64,000 bases of DNA from Balneola sp. MJW-20 (GTDB taxonomy: Bacteria > Bacteroidota > Rhodothermia > Balneolales > Balneolaceae): NCBI RefSeq assembly GCF_040811775.1, contig NZ_JBFNXW010000003.1, positions 124,001-188,000 of the forward strand, in the 5' to 3' direction. A program made the position numbers and the translations under genes. The notes under the pieces were generated by a model. That model was not told the DNA's origin. It was given only the letters and a program-made list of their open reading frames with translations, and made no database searches. Shown here one piece after another: positions 9,491 to 18,375 of this stretch (positions are counted from its first letter, which is position 1; each line of letters opens with the position of its first letter).

Positions 9491-10207
9491 ATGCACCATT
9501 TGCTTTTATTTTTTCAGGATACTACGGCAGTTCCTGACTCTCTCAGCCTGGCACTTCAGGAAGATGGAATGACCTTTTTCGATCTGATGGTGGAAGGAGG
9601 CGTACTTATGATCCCTATTCTCATCCTGTTTATGATCGCTATCTATGTGATCGCAGAACGATGGGGAGCGGTAAACCGATCTCACGTAGAACCACAGAAA
9701 TTTTTGAATACCATCGAAAGTATGCTGAAGTCTGGTCAGAACGGTAAGGCAAATGCGATCGAATATTGTGATGATTTTGATAAGCCGATCTCACGGATCA
9801 TTAAAAGTGGTATTAAGCGACTGGGTCGTCCGCTGAGAGATGTTGAAGATGCTATTGATAATGCAGGAAAAAAAGAGATCTTCTTTCTGGAAAAACGTAT
9901 GAACTGGCTGGCAACTATCGCTGGTGTGGCTCCGCTGATCGGTTTTACCGGAACAGTTACCGGTATGATCGAAGCCTTTATGGAAATTCAGAACCTTCAG
10001 GGGAATGTGAACCCGAGCGCACTTGCGGGTGGAATCTGGGAAGCCCTGATCACAACAGCTGCGGGTCTTATAGTAGGTCTTATCGCTTTCGGTTTCTATA
10101 ACTTCCTGTTGGGTAAGATCAACCGTAATATATTTGAACTGGAGAACGCCTCCGCCGACTTTATTGATCTGCTGCAGTCTCCTGCACCCAAGAAAGAATC
10201 CAATTAA
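9491..10207 (+). CDS. exbB: MotA/TolQ/ExbB proton-channel protein
   Basis: Pentameric inner-membrane proton channel subunit that powers TonB (or Tol) with ExbD. The 238-residue protein has three membrane segments: GGVLMIPILILFMIAIYVIAE (in two overlapping halves) near residues 36-56, WLATIAGVAPLIGFTGTVTG near 138-157, and ITTAAGLIVGLIAFGFYNFL near 183-202. The APLIGFTGTVTGMIEAF motif is diagnostic of the family. It starts 18 bases after the HU/SPOR gene and 11 bases before exbD. TolQ and ExbB are hard to separate by eye; the adjacent TonB with a standard C-terminal domain favours ExbB. Confidence 0.92.
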   Translation: MHHLLLFFQDTTAVPDSLSLALQEDGMTFFDLMVEGGVLMIPILILFMIAIYVIAERWGAVNRSHVEPQKFLNTIESMLKSGQNGKANAIEYCDDFDKPISRIIKSGIKRLGRPLRDVEDAIDNAGKKEIFFLEKRMNWLATIAGVAPLIGFTGTVTGMIEAFMEIQNLQGNVNPSALAGGIWEALITTAAGLIVGLIAFGFYNFLLGKINRNIFELENASADFIDLLQSPAPKKESN

Positions 10208-10218
10208 ATCAGAAGATT

Positions 10219-10632
10219 ATGGCCAGAGATTTCAGAAAAGGAGATAAAAGCCTGACCCCGTTGTCACTGTTTTCACAGTCATCATTGACGGATATTGTTT
10301 TGCTGCTACTCATTTTCTTCCTGCTTACCTCCTCTTTTGTGACCAATTTTGGGATCAAAGTAAATGTACCACAGGCGGAAAGCAGCTCATCTCCTGATCC
10401 CCAGTATATATCTGTGGCTATAACCGCTGATGCACAGTTCTTTGTGGATGGCAAGCTGACGGCGAGAGGACAGCTGGCAAATGAGATCAGAAATGCCCGG
10501 AACAATAAACCGAACGGCACACTGGTTTTAAGAGCGGATAAAGATGCAAAAGTGGATGATGCGGTACGGGTGATGAATATCGGACAGACACTGAATCTTA
10601 AAATTGTAATGGCAACAGAACGAGGTTCCTGA
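10219..10632 (+). CDS. exbD: ExbD/TolR-family biopolymer transport protein
   Basis: Partner of ExbB, with a single N-terminal membrane helix carrying the proton-relay aspartate and a periplasmic domain. In this 137-residue protein the helix is about residues 20-40, with SLTDIVLLLLIFFLLTSSFV containing the conserved Asp. It is followed by a VNVPQAESS segment and a periplasmic domain ending LKIVMATERGS. The order exbB-exbD-tonB with gaps of 11 and 4 bases is a tight operon. Confidence 0.92.
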   Translation: MARDFRKGDKSLTPLSLFSQSSLTDIVLLLLIFFLLTSSFVTNFGIKVNVPQAESSSSPDPQYISVAITADAQFFVDGKLTARGQLANEIRNARNNKPNGTLVLRADKDAKVDDAVRVMNIGQTLNLKIVMATERGS

Positions 10633-10636
10633 CCCT

Positions 10637-11455
10637 ATGGAACGGCCAAACTTTACTAAAGATGACAGCAGGGCACTGACAATCACTCTGGTGATAAATA
10701 TTAGCCTGCTTATCTTTTCTTTATTATACACTTTGGACAATAACCGGAATTTCCGGCCTTCTTTTATTGAAGTAGAGTTTGGTGAATTTCAGTCCGGAAC
10801 TTTAGCTGAGTTTTCGGAAGTGAAGAATGAAGAAGTGGCCACCCGCCCGAATCCTTCTGAAGTGGAAGCTGATGAACCACAGGAAGAAGCTCCTATGCCT
10901 GAAGAGATCGTTGAACAGACGAATGAAGAGGATACCAAACCGGTAGACCTTCCCGATGAAGTTGAAGAGGTTGTAGCTGAAGAAGTTAATACCCCGGAAA
11001 CCCAGAAAGTGGATCCCACCAAACAGGTGGCAGAAGAACAAGAACAGGTCGAAATTCCGCCGCAGACGAAACTGGATGAAACAGTTACAGAGGGAGCCGA
11101 GAACAGCGGTGATGAAGACGGTGCTGTCGGCGAGGTCAATGCAGATCAGGGAACCGGAAATGATGATGATAAGACCGCTCCTTACCAGCTGCAATGGGAA
11201 GGAGACATCGAAAGGGCACCCATGGTTCAGCCGCTGCCGGAGAACACCGCCAATATGGAAGGTGTGATCACGGTACGTTTCCAGGTCCGTCCGGATGGTA
11301 ATGTAGGCCAGATCATCCCGATGCGTAAAATGAATCCCGAGCTCGAAAGGGAAGTCATGAGCACTCTGCGTAACTGGAGATTTTCACGCCTCCCGGCCGG
11401 AGTACCGCAACAGGCTCAGTGGGGTACGATCACCTTCCGATTCGTATTCAACTAA
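10637..11455 (+). CDS. tonB: Energy transducer TonB
   Basis: Couples the ExbB/D proton motor to outer-membrane receptors. The 272-residue protein has an N-terminal membrane helix (about residues 14-35, LTITLVINISLLIFSLLYTL), a long periplasmic E/P-rich spacer (about 60-180) with unusually acidic rather than Lys-Pro composition, and a C-terminal TonB domain (about 205-272) with GVITVRFQVRPDGNVG, LEREVMSTLRNWRF and a TFRFVFN end. The acidic spacer fits the overall acidic proteome. It is the last gene of the block; no clear intrinsic terminator follows before the next gene at 11717. Confidence 0.9.
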   Translation: MERPNFTKDDSRALTITLVINISLLIFSLLYTLDNNRNFRPSFIEVEFGEFQSGTLAEFSEVKNEEVATRPNPSEVEADEPQEEAPMPEEIVEQTNEEDTKPVDLPDEVEEVVAEEVNTPETQKVDPTKQVAEEQEQVEIPPQTKLDETVTEGAENSGDEDGAVGEVNADQGTGNDDDKTAPYQLQWEGDIERAPMVQPLPENTANMEGVITVRFQVRPDGNVGQIIPMRKMNPELEREVMSTLRNWRFSRLPAGVPQQAQWGTITFRFVFN

Positions 11456-11716
11456 TTTTCCTGCGGATGAATACCTCCGTTCGGCCATGGATATTCCATC
11501 CTGAATATGTTTGGTCCTTCCCACAGGAGTGTTAAGGTAAAAATAGAAGAGCACAAGGTAAGTTGATGTCTGCAGTCCCGGCTGATTGATTTGCGCAGAG
11601 CACAAATATACGTATGCCGGCAGTCTCCGGTCTTAAAACCTTTACATTCCCCCTCTTGATTATCTTTCTATTCATTCGCTTATTACTCCTCTCTCTTAAA
11701 CAAAATAAATTCAGCG

Positions 11717-14700
11717 ATGATAAAACGGGCACTTCTATTTTCCCTGCTATTTTTAATAGCAGGATATTATACCTCAGCTACTGCTCAGGTATTTGGTCAT
11801 GAAGAACAGACTATTGAATCTAAATTTGACAGTAAAGAGCTTAAAGATCTGGAATACCGGAATATCGGGCCGTTCCGGGGCGGAAGGTCGGTTGCTGTTT
11901 CAGGCCATGATGATCAGCCTTATACCTTCTATACCGGTTTCGCAGGTGGAGGAGTTTACAAAACAACCGACGGGGGTAATTCATGGTTTAATGTTTCGGA
12001 CGGATATTTTCGGACCGGCTCGGTAGGAGCGATCACCGTTGCCCCTTCAGATCCTAATGTGATCTATGTGGGGATGGGCGAAACAGATATTCGCGGTAAT
12101 ATGTCGGCTGGTGACGGTATGTACCGATCCACGGATGCAGGCAAGACCTGGGAATATCTGGGACTGGGCCAAAGCCAGTTTATTGGTGACATTGAAGTGC
12201 ATCCGGAGAACCCGGACGTGGTCTGGGTTGCTGCCATGGGCCAGTTATTCGGTAATGACGGAAATGAAGAAAGAGGAGTGTTTAAGTCTACCGACGGTGG
12301 CAAGTCCTGGAAAAAGGTTCTGTATAAGGATGTGAGAACCGGGGCGGTTGATATAGCCGTGGATCCTAATAATCCGCGTATCCTCTTTGCAGGAATGTGG
12401 GAAGCCTACCGGAATGCCTGGGAAATGAGCTCCGGAGGTGAAGGAAGCGGATTGTATCGATCAAAAGACGGAGGGGAAACCTGGAATGAGATCTCACAGA
12501 ATCCGGGTCTGCCTAAAGGGCTGCTCGGTAAGATCGGGGTTTCGGTCTCGCCGGTGAACTCCAATCGCGTGTATGCGATCATAGAAAATGAAAATGGAGG
12601 GCTTTTCAGGTCTGAAAACGGAGGTGATACCTGGAGAAGAGTCAGCGCCGACCGCAACCTGCGGCAGAGAGCCTGGTATTATTCCAAAGTGATCGCAGGC
12701 CCAATGAACGAGGACGAAGTGTATGTATTGAATGTAGGCTTCCATAAATCCACCGACGGAGGGAATTCCTTCGACCGTATCGGTACACCTCATGGAGACC
12801 ATCACGATCTGTGGATCGATCCGAACGACCCAAAGCGCATGATCATCGGTGATGACGGTGGGGGACAGGTGACTTATAATGGTGGAGAGTCCTGGTCTTC
12901 TTACTATACATCGGCCACCGCTCAGATCTACCAGGTGATCACAGATGACCAGTTTCCATATATGATCTACGGTGCGCAGCAGGATAACAGCACCTTTGCT
13001 ATAAAAAGCAGGACCTCGGGCCGCGGAATTTCCGATCGCGACTGGTGGCCGGTTGCCGGGGGAGAAAGTGGTTATATCGCCCCTGACCCGGAGAATCCTG
13101 ATGTAACTTATGGCGGCAGTTACGGGGGCTACCTCAACAAATATGATGCAGACCTGGATCTGAGCGACCGAATTGATGTATGGCCCGATAACCCGATGGG
13201 TTCCGGAGCTAAAGACCTGAAGTACCGTTTCCAGTGGACCTTCCCGATCTATATTTCTCCGCATAATCCCGATGTAATGTATGCAACTTCACAGCATGTA
13301 CACCGAACTACGGATGAAGGAATGAGCTGGGAACTGATCTCGGATGACCTGACCCGTAATGATAAATCCAAGCAGGATGAGTCCGGGGGACCGATCACCA
13401 AGGATGATACTTCCGTGGAGTATTATAACACCATTTTTACCTTTGTTGAATCTCCGGTAGAGCCCGGTGTGCTTTGGGCTGGTTCCGATGATGGTCTGGT
13501 ACACATCAGCCGCGACAACGGTGAGTCCTGGAGCAATGTAACCCCAGATGGTCTGCCAGAATCGATGGTCAGTATAATTGATGCTTCTCATCATAAGGCC
13601 GGTACCGCTTTTCTGGCAGCTAACCGATACAAGTTCAATGACTTCCGGCCTATGCTGTACAGAACCACAAACTATGGCCGCAGCTGGCAGAAGATCACTA
13701 ATGGTATTCCGGAAATGGACTTTACACGTGCGGTACGGGAAGACCCTAATAAAGAGGGGCTGCTATATGCAGGTACTGAAACCGGAGTATACGTTTCATT
13801 TGATGCCGGAGACAACTGGCAGTCACTGCAGCTGAACCTGCCTGCTGTAGCGATCACCGATCTGGCGGTACACAAAAGAGAAAAAGACCTGGTGGTTGCA
13901 ACTCAGGGTCGATCTTTCTGGGTACTGGATGACCTATCAGTGCTCCATCAGATAAGTGATGAGATCACTACCAAAGCCGCACATCTGTTCCAGCCGGAGC
14001 ATGCATATCTGTTTGGCGGTGGTGGCGGCCGGCCGGGACCGGGATCAACGACCGGCCAGAATCCTGATCCGGGAGCAGTAGTATTCTATTATCTGAATGA
14101 AGATGTAAGCGATGAGGTGAAGTTGGTGTTTGCCGAAGCAGATGGGGAGGTCATTCAGACCTACTCCAGTCAGAAACAGCCGGATGGAGACCCCGTTCGT
14201 GAAAACAATGATTTCTATCAGGAAGAAGGGCAGCGCAGAAATAATATTCTGTCCGATAAAGCCGGACTGAATAAATTCTCCTGGGATCTTCAGTATCCTG
14301 GAGTGACCCGGCTGAACGGTCGGCAGATCCTATGGGCCGGTAACACCAGCGGCCCCGAAGCTATACCGGGAACCTATACGGTTACCCTGCATATAGGAGA
14401 AGAGGAGATCGCTTCAGCTGAAATTGAAGTACTTAAAGATCCAAGGTTGACTGAAGTGAGTCAGGAGGATCTGGAGGCACAGTTTACCCTGGTACAGACC
14501 ATTAATGCCAAGCTGGATACCACGCATAAGGCGATCAATCATATCCGTGAACTAAGGGATGAGATCTCTGATATGCTTAGTGCGGCCGGAGATAATGAAG
14601 AAGCTCAGGCAATTGCCAAAGAGATCCGTACGGCACTGAGTGAGATCGAGAATGAGCTGATGCAGACCAAGGCAGAAGCCACCCAGGATGTACTGAATTA

Positions 14701-14908
14701 TCCTATCAAACTGAACAATAAGCTTGCTGCATTGAAAAGCACGGTAGCAACCGGGTACGGAAGACCGACTGATCAGCAGTATGCCGTATTTGAAGAACTC
14801 GCAGGAAAAGTAGATGAACAACTGAAGCGCTTTAATGAAATACTCGAAGGCCGACTGGGAGAATTCAAAGGGGAAGTAGAAAGTCCGGTAGTACCGATTC
14901 GGAATTAA
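11717..14908 (+). CDS. Secreted Asp-box (VPS10/sialidase-like) beta-propeller protein
   Basis: A 1063-residue exported protein with a signal peptide (IKRALLFSLLFLIAGYYTS, cut after TAQ). About eleven Asp-box (BNR) motifs of the S/T-x-D-x-G-x-S/T-W type occur between residues 80 and 700, including TTDGGNSW, STDAGKTW, STDGGKSW, SKDGGETW, SENGGDTW, TTDEGMSW, SRDNGESW and SFDAGDNW, which indicates one or two large beta-propellers like sortilin/VPS10 and xyloglucanase folds. After a Gly-rich bridge (about 770) there is a C-terminal part with a beta-sandwich and a helical segment. Databases usually label such proteins glycosyl hydrolase, but no catalytic residues can be assigned here, so the substrate is unknown. 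An intrinsic terminator follows at 14931. Confidence 0.88.
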   Translation: MIKRALLFSLLFLIAGYYTSATAQVFGHEEQTIESKFDSKELKDLEYRNIGPFRGGRSVAVSGHDDQPYTFYTGFAGGGVYKTTDGGNSWFNVSDGYFRTGSVGAITVAPSDPNVIYVGMGETDIRGNMSAGDGMYRSTDAGKTWEYLGLGQSQFIGDIEVHPENPDVVWVAAMGQLFGNDGNEERGVFKSTDGGKSWKKVLYKDVRTGAVDIAVDPNNPRILFAGMWEAYRNAWEMSSGGEGSGLYRSKDGGETWNEISQNPGLPKGLLGKIGVSVSPVNSNRVYAIIENENGGLFRSENGGDTWRRVSADRNLRQRAWYYSKVIAGPMNEDEVYVLNVGFHKSTDGGNSFDRIGTPHGDHHDLWIDPNDPKRMIIGDDGGGQVTYNGGESWSSYYTSATAQIYQVITDDQFPYMIYGAQQDNSTFAIKSRTSGRGISDRDWWPVAGGESGYIAPDPENPDVTYGGSYGGYLNKYDADLDLSDRIDVWPDNPMGSGAKDLKYRFQWTFPIYISPHNPDVMYATSQHVHRTTDEGMSWELISDDLTRNDKSKQDESGGPITKDDTSVEYYNTIFTFVESPVEPGVLWAGSDDGLVHISRDNGESWSNVTPDGLPESMVSIIDASHHKAGTAFLAANRYKFNDFRPMLYRTTNYGRSWQKITNGIPEMDFTRAVREDPNKEGLLYAGTETGVYVSFDAGDNWQSLQLNLPAVAITDLAVHKREKDLVVATQGRSFWVLDDLSVLHQISDEITTKAAHLFQPEHAYLFGGGGGRPGPGSTTGQNPDPGAVVFYYLNEDVSDEVKLVFAEADGEVIQTYSSQKQPDGDPVRENNDFYQEEGQRRNNILSDKAGLNKFSWDLQYPGVTRLNGRQILWAGNTSGPEAIPGTYTVTLHIGEEEIASAEIEVLKDPRLTEVSQEDLEAQFTLVQTINAKLDTTHKAINHIRELRDEISDMLSAAGDNEEAQAIAKEIRTALSEIENELMQTKAEATQDVLNYPIKLNNKLAALKSTVATGYGRPTDQQYAVFEELAGKVDEQLKRFNEILEGRLGEFKGEVESPVVPIRN

Positions 14909-14930
14909 CCGGAAACGGGACTAAGTACTA

Positions 14931-14965
14931 AAGGCATGAGATCTCTGGTCTCATGCCTTTTTTAT
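14931..14965 (+). terminator. Intrinsic terminator after the Asp-box gene
   Basis: A near-perfect hairpin: AAGGCATGAGA pairs with TCTCATGCCTT around a 7-base loop and is followed by a T-rich run (TTTTTTATT). It begins 22 bases after the stop codon at 14908. Confidence 0.9.
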
Positions 14966-15105
14966 TAAATTGTTCAGGAGATAATAATAATGAGCTTTAA
15001 AGGATCAATATGGCATCCCTTATTTACTCATGTTTGCCCTTCTTCAAAACAATTTGCAGTTTCATTGTTGTGCAAATGGATTGAACCTATAGAAAGCCTT
15101 CAGAT

Positions 15106-15483
15106 ATGAGAATATTCGGTTATGCTTTAGCCCTGCTGTTTCTTTTCACCGGATGTATAAATAATGAGGAGTCGGAAGGCCCCTGGGAGGAGATCAGACC
15201 CGAAACCTTTGAGGTCAGCGCTCAGCAGGGAAATGCCCTGACGATTAGAATAACCCAAAGCTGTGGGTCTGCTTGCTGGGGTGCCCTAGAAGACCGGATC
15301 TCGAAAGATGGAAATGTCTACTCCATTACCACACTTGCCAGGATCATCAGTGAGGTCTGTACCCTTCAATGTGTTGCCTATTCCCGCGAATACGAGATCG
15401 AATTACCGGCACCCGGACAGTACACCTTTCGTTATGTTCTGGCAGATACAACTGCGGATGAATTTACCTTTGAGCTGAATTAA
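15106..15483 (+). CDS. Small four-cysteine lipoprotein of unknown function
   Basis: A 125-residue protein with a lipobox signal (LALLFLFTGC, lipidated Cys at about residue 17). The mature part has four further cysteines arranged as C-x3-C (SCGSACWG) and C-x3-C (EVCTLQCVA), suggesting two disulfides or a metal site, and a predicted beta-sandwich ending FRYVLADTTADEFTFELN. I do not recognise the family. It stands alone between the terminator at 14931 and the methyltransferase 50 bases downstream, with which it may share a transcript. Confidence 0.7.
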   Translation: MRIFGYALALLFLFTGCINNEESEGPWEEIRPETFEVSAQQGNALTIRITQSCGSACWGALEDRISKDGNVYSITTLARIISEVCTLQCVAYSREYEIELPAPGQYTFRYVLADTTADEFTFELN

Positions 15484-15533
15484 ACAGTTCTGAAACAATA
15501 AGCACTGAAGTACATTCAGAACAGCTGTTTATC

Positions 15534-16211
15534 ATGAGTAAGAAAGAGAACGCAGAAGGTAAAGTAAAAAAGCGATGGCCAGTCAAAGCGGTCATGGAAC
15601 AGATCTATAAGAAGAATTTATGGGGAGGCAGTGGTCAGGATTTTTATTCAGGTACAGGTTCGCACGATCCCGGGTTAGTGGAACCTTATGTAGAGGCCAC
15701 AAGTGATTTCCTTCGATCATTTGATGAAGCGCTGGTCGTGTGTGATCAGGGTTGCGGAGATTTTAATATTGGCAGGCAGCTGGTTCAATATACCCGAAAG
15801 TATATTGCGGTCGATATCGTGGAAGACCTGATCATGCGTAACCGTGAAAAATTCAAAAACAGAAAGGTTGACTTTCAATGTCTGGACCTTGCCCTTGATC
15901 CCCTTCCTTCCGGTGATTGTGCCCTGTTAAGACAGGTGCTGCAGCATTTATCGAATGCCGAGATAAAAAGGATCGTGGCCAAACTACAGCCCTATAAGTA
16001 TGTCATTGTAACAGAGCATGTCCCGGAAGGCGATTTTAATGCTAACCTGGATATTCTGTCAGGGCAGGGGATCCGGCTGAAAAAACAAAGCGGAGTGGAT
16101 CTTACAGCACCGCCCTTCAATTTAAAGGTAAAAGAGGAAAAAGAGTTGTTGTCGCTCAGGTTCAGAAATTATGACGGGCTTTTGATCACGACCCTGTATA
16201 CAATTCACTGA
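15534..16211 (+). CDS. Class I SAM-dependent methyltransferase
   Basis: A 225-residue cytoplasmic protein. The Rossmann motif I is VCDQGCGDFNIGRQL (about residues 67-81), followed by the acidic motif II AVDIVEDLI (about 90) and the motif IV-like LLRQVLQHLSNAEI (about 135), the layout of SAM-binding methyltransferases. The substrate is not evident. The closest general resemblance is to stand-alone methyltransferases seen in glycan or natural-product clusters, but no such cluster surrounds it. It converges on the VOC gene at 16261, with a 49-base gap. Confidence 0.8.
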   Translation: MSKKENAEGKVKKRWPVKAVMEQIYKKNLWGGSGQDFYSGTGSHDPGLVEPYVEATSDFLRSFDEALVVCDQGCGDFNIGRQLVQYTRKYIAVDIVEDLIMRNREKFKNRKVDFQCLDLALDPLPSGDCALLRQVLQHLSNAEIKRIVAKLQPYKYVIVTEHVPEGDFNANLDILSGQGIRLKKQSGVDLTAPPFNLKVKEEKELLSLRFRNYDGLLITTLYTIH

Positions 16212-16260
16212 GCTCACCGGACCATAAACTTTGACCAGCACAATCTTAATTAACGGTTGT

Positions 16261-16653
16261 TCAGAACTGCTCCTGAAAAAAGAATAAAATTAAACCATTG
16301 GGCTCGATCACTGAAAAGCTTCGGTGGCCCCAGGGCTGCTCGGTCAGCTCCTGTTTGAACGAAACTTCTGCTGCAGAGTATTTATGAAAGAGTTCGTCAA
16401 TATTCCATACCTGAATACCCATGAACGCCCCCTGAGGCTGTCTGTAATCCAGTCCGGCGTATCTGAATTCTTCATCGGGCAATAACAGAACCTCGATCAA
16501 TCCTGCTCCGGCTTTAAATAAGGCTCCTTTGTCATGATCACTTCTGTCCCAGGCGTGTTCCAGTTTGAACTCAAGAACTTCGTTGTAGAATGAACAGGTA
16601 TTTTCAAAAAGATCTGTGAAGTAGGTAAACCGGAATGCACCATCATTTTTCAT
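16261..16653 (-). CDS. VOC/glyoxalase-superfamily protein
   Basis: A 130-residue protein of one vicinal-oxygen-chelate unit pair: FRFTYFTDLFENTCSFYNEVLEFKLEHAW opens the first beta-alpha-beta-beta-beta module (quoted in overlapping parts: FRFTYFTDLF, SFYNEVLEF), and GAFMGIQVWNIDELFHKY and SVIEPNGLILFFFQ form the second. Typical members are glyoxalase I, dioxygenases or resistance proteins that bind a metal between modules; metal ligands are incomplete by eye (E of IEPNG is present). Function is unknown. Confidence 0.8.
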   Translation of the reverse strand: MKNDGAFRFTYFTDLFENTCSFYNEVLEFKLEHAWDRSDHDKGALFKAGAGLIEVLLLPDEEFRYAGLDYRQPQGAFMGIQVWNIDELFHKYSAAEVSFKQELTEQPWGHRSFSVIEPNGLILFFFQEQF

Positions 16654-16755
16654 TGTGGCTCCGTTTTTGAAAGTGAAGATACAGGTATAAATTGCAGAGT
16701 TATTGCGTTGGTCATTTGTTATCAGAAGTTAGCTTTGATTTGAAAATCGGACCGG

Positions 16756-17895
16756 CTATTGGTCAGGGAGGCTGCCCCTGAACAAAATGTCGGAAGCACC
16801 TGAGCGAGCAATAAGAATGTCCGGAATTCCATCGTGATTAAGATCACCTACTCCGAACCCATAGGTAGCTCCCAGGCTGTCTCCGATTACAGCCTGAACA
16901 AGACCTCCGGAGCGGTTAAAGAACAGACGGGTGGGTGCATCCCGGTAACCGACGAGTATGTCTTCCCTTCCGTTTTTATCCAGGTCAGCCATCTCAAGGG
17001 CATAGGGAATCATCCCGCCATCATCAATCCGTATACCCCTGCCGAAGGTAAATTCTTTTGATTGATAAAACAGAGTTGTAGTTCTTTTACGGTCGTCAAT
17101 GGCTATAAGGTCAGGCAGTCCGTCGGCATTTATGTCCGATGCGACAGCAGCACGGTAGGATGCATCACCGGGCCCGAATGAAGGGCCCTGCTCAAAAGAA
17201 CCGGTACCGTTACCGGTATAGACATGGCTCTGACCACCGTCCCGATAGGGAATGATCAGGTCCTGAAATCCGTCCGAATTTATATCAGCTACCGAAATAG
17301 TAGTAGCTGAACCTGAGATCAGCGGCTGGCAGTCGAGAGAGAAAGTGTCTAGGGTACGGTTGAGACAGATCCAGTTGTTACCTTCAGGAGAGTCATCCCG
17401 GTTGGCTACCACGATATCGGGCAGTCCGTCCCGGTTGAGGTCCGCGACGGTGCTGTTTCGGGTGGGCCAGGTCGGGTCTCCGAATTCTAACCGATCCTTG
17501 AAGATACCTTTACCGTCGTTTAGAAGGACGTACTTGGCATCCGGGCGGTCATTAGATACCACAAGGTCAAGGTCGCCATCCATATCCATATCAGCTGCAG
17601 AAACCGAGTACGAACGATCATGAGGAACGGATAAGGTATCTGCGACAGAGAATCCACCCTTCCCATCGCCGGTAAACAGGAGATTGGGTCCCGGCCAGTG
17701 ACGCCCAATGGCGAGCACAATATCATTCAGCCCGTCACCGGTAATATCCACGATCTCCGCGTTGGCGGACAGCCTGGGCTCTGACTCTACTATCACAGAA
17801 TTGGTATACTCAGGAATAGGCGGCTCAGGGTCCTCCAGGCTGCAGGCGCTGAGTGTAAGTATCAGTATAGTGAAGAGGGTGAACCGGATCTCCAT
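16756..17895 (-). CDS. FG-GAP/VCBS-repeat lipoprotein, seven-bladed propeller
   Basis: A 379-residue exported lipoprotein (lipobox LTLSACS). Seven calcium-binding-like D-x-[DN]-x-[DN]-G-x-x-D motifs recur about every 45-50 residues: DITGDGLND, DMDMDGDLD, DLNRDGLPD, DINSDGFQD, DINADGLPD, DLDKNGRED and DLNHDGIPD. Seven such repeats predict a seven-bladed integrin-alpha-type beta-propeller on the cell surface or in the periplasm. The family is usually adhesive or structural. The gene stands alone in direction with the YdeI-like gene 54 bases upstream. Confidence 0.88.
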   Translation of the reverse strand: MEIRFTLFTILILTLSACSLEDPEPPIPEYTNSVIVESEPRLSANAEIVDITGDGLNDIVLAIGRHWPGPNLLFTGDGKGGFSVADTLSVPHDRSYSVSAADMDMDGDLDLVVSNDRPDAKYVLLNDGKGIFKDRLEFGDPTWPTRNSTVADLNRDGLPDIVVANRDDSPEGNNWICLNRTLDTFSLDCQPLISGSATTISVADINSDGFQDLIIPYRDGGQSHVYTGNGTGSFEQGPSFGPGDASYRAAVASDINADGLPDLIAIDDRKRTTTLFYQSKEFTFGRGIRIDDGGMIPYALEMADLDKNGREDILVGYRDAPTRLFFNRSGGLVQAVIGDSLGATYGFGVGDLNHDGIPDILIARSGASDILFRGSLPDQ

Positions 17896-17949
17896 AGTAT
17901 CTTTAGGTTATATTTACCAGAAGTGATTGAACGTTGAAAGGTAACATAT

Positions 17950-18216
17950 TCATGATCGTTGGCTGGGGGGATGATCCATTTTCATATAAACGCCGCCTTT
18001 TCTTAGCTCATCCAGCATTTGTAACAGTCGTTTCTGCCTGGTTTCGGGACGCTTTGCCCGGCATATCCAGCTGATATAATCATTTTGCTGGTAGGCGGGT
18101 CTTTTTTTGTAATCTTCCATCAATCCCTGATCCTGCAGGGCTTTATCTATGAAGTCCGGCACCGGATGGATGGGCCGGCTGAGTTTAGAAAAAACACTAT
18201 GTTTATTCTCTGCCAT
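17950..18216 (-). CDS. Short YdeI/OmpD-associated-type protein (C-terminal domain only)
   Basis: An 88-residue protein matching the C-terminal helical domain of YdeI-like bacteriocin-protection proteins: VPDFIDKALQ followed by YISWICRAKRPETRQKRL and a helix ending ELRKGGVYM. The usual N-terminal DUF1905 or DUF1801 domain is absent, so it is a stand-alone helical module. A longer relative with the same Y-x-x-W-I-x-x-A-K-x-P-E-T-R signature lies at 39326. Biochemical function is unknown. Confidence 0.7.
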   Translation of the reverse strand: MAENKHSVFSKLSRPIHPVPDFIDKALQDQGLMEDYKKRPAYQQNDYISWICRAKRPETRQKRLLQMLDELRKGGVYMKMDHPPSQRS

Positions 18217-18375
18217 CCTATAATAAAGGAAAAGTTTTCAGAAGAGTCTATATCGCGCCGGAGTTTGTGTGCATGCACAAAAGCCTAGAGCGGGCTGCAG
18301 TAAGGCTGTTATACTTTTGTTATCGCAAGCGGAAAAAACGGCCGATTATACTCAGATCTTGAATCAGAGATAAGA

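Noticed and set aside
9400..10600. Tol-Pal (TolQ/TolR) rather than ExbB/ExbD identity
   Set aside because: The following gene has a TonB-type C-terminal domain and no TolA, TolB or Pal genes are near.
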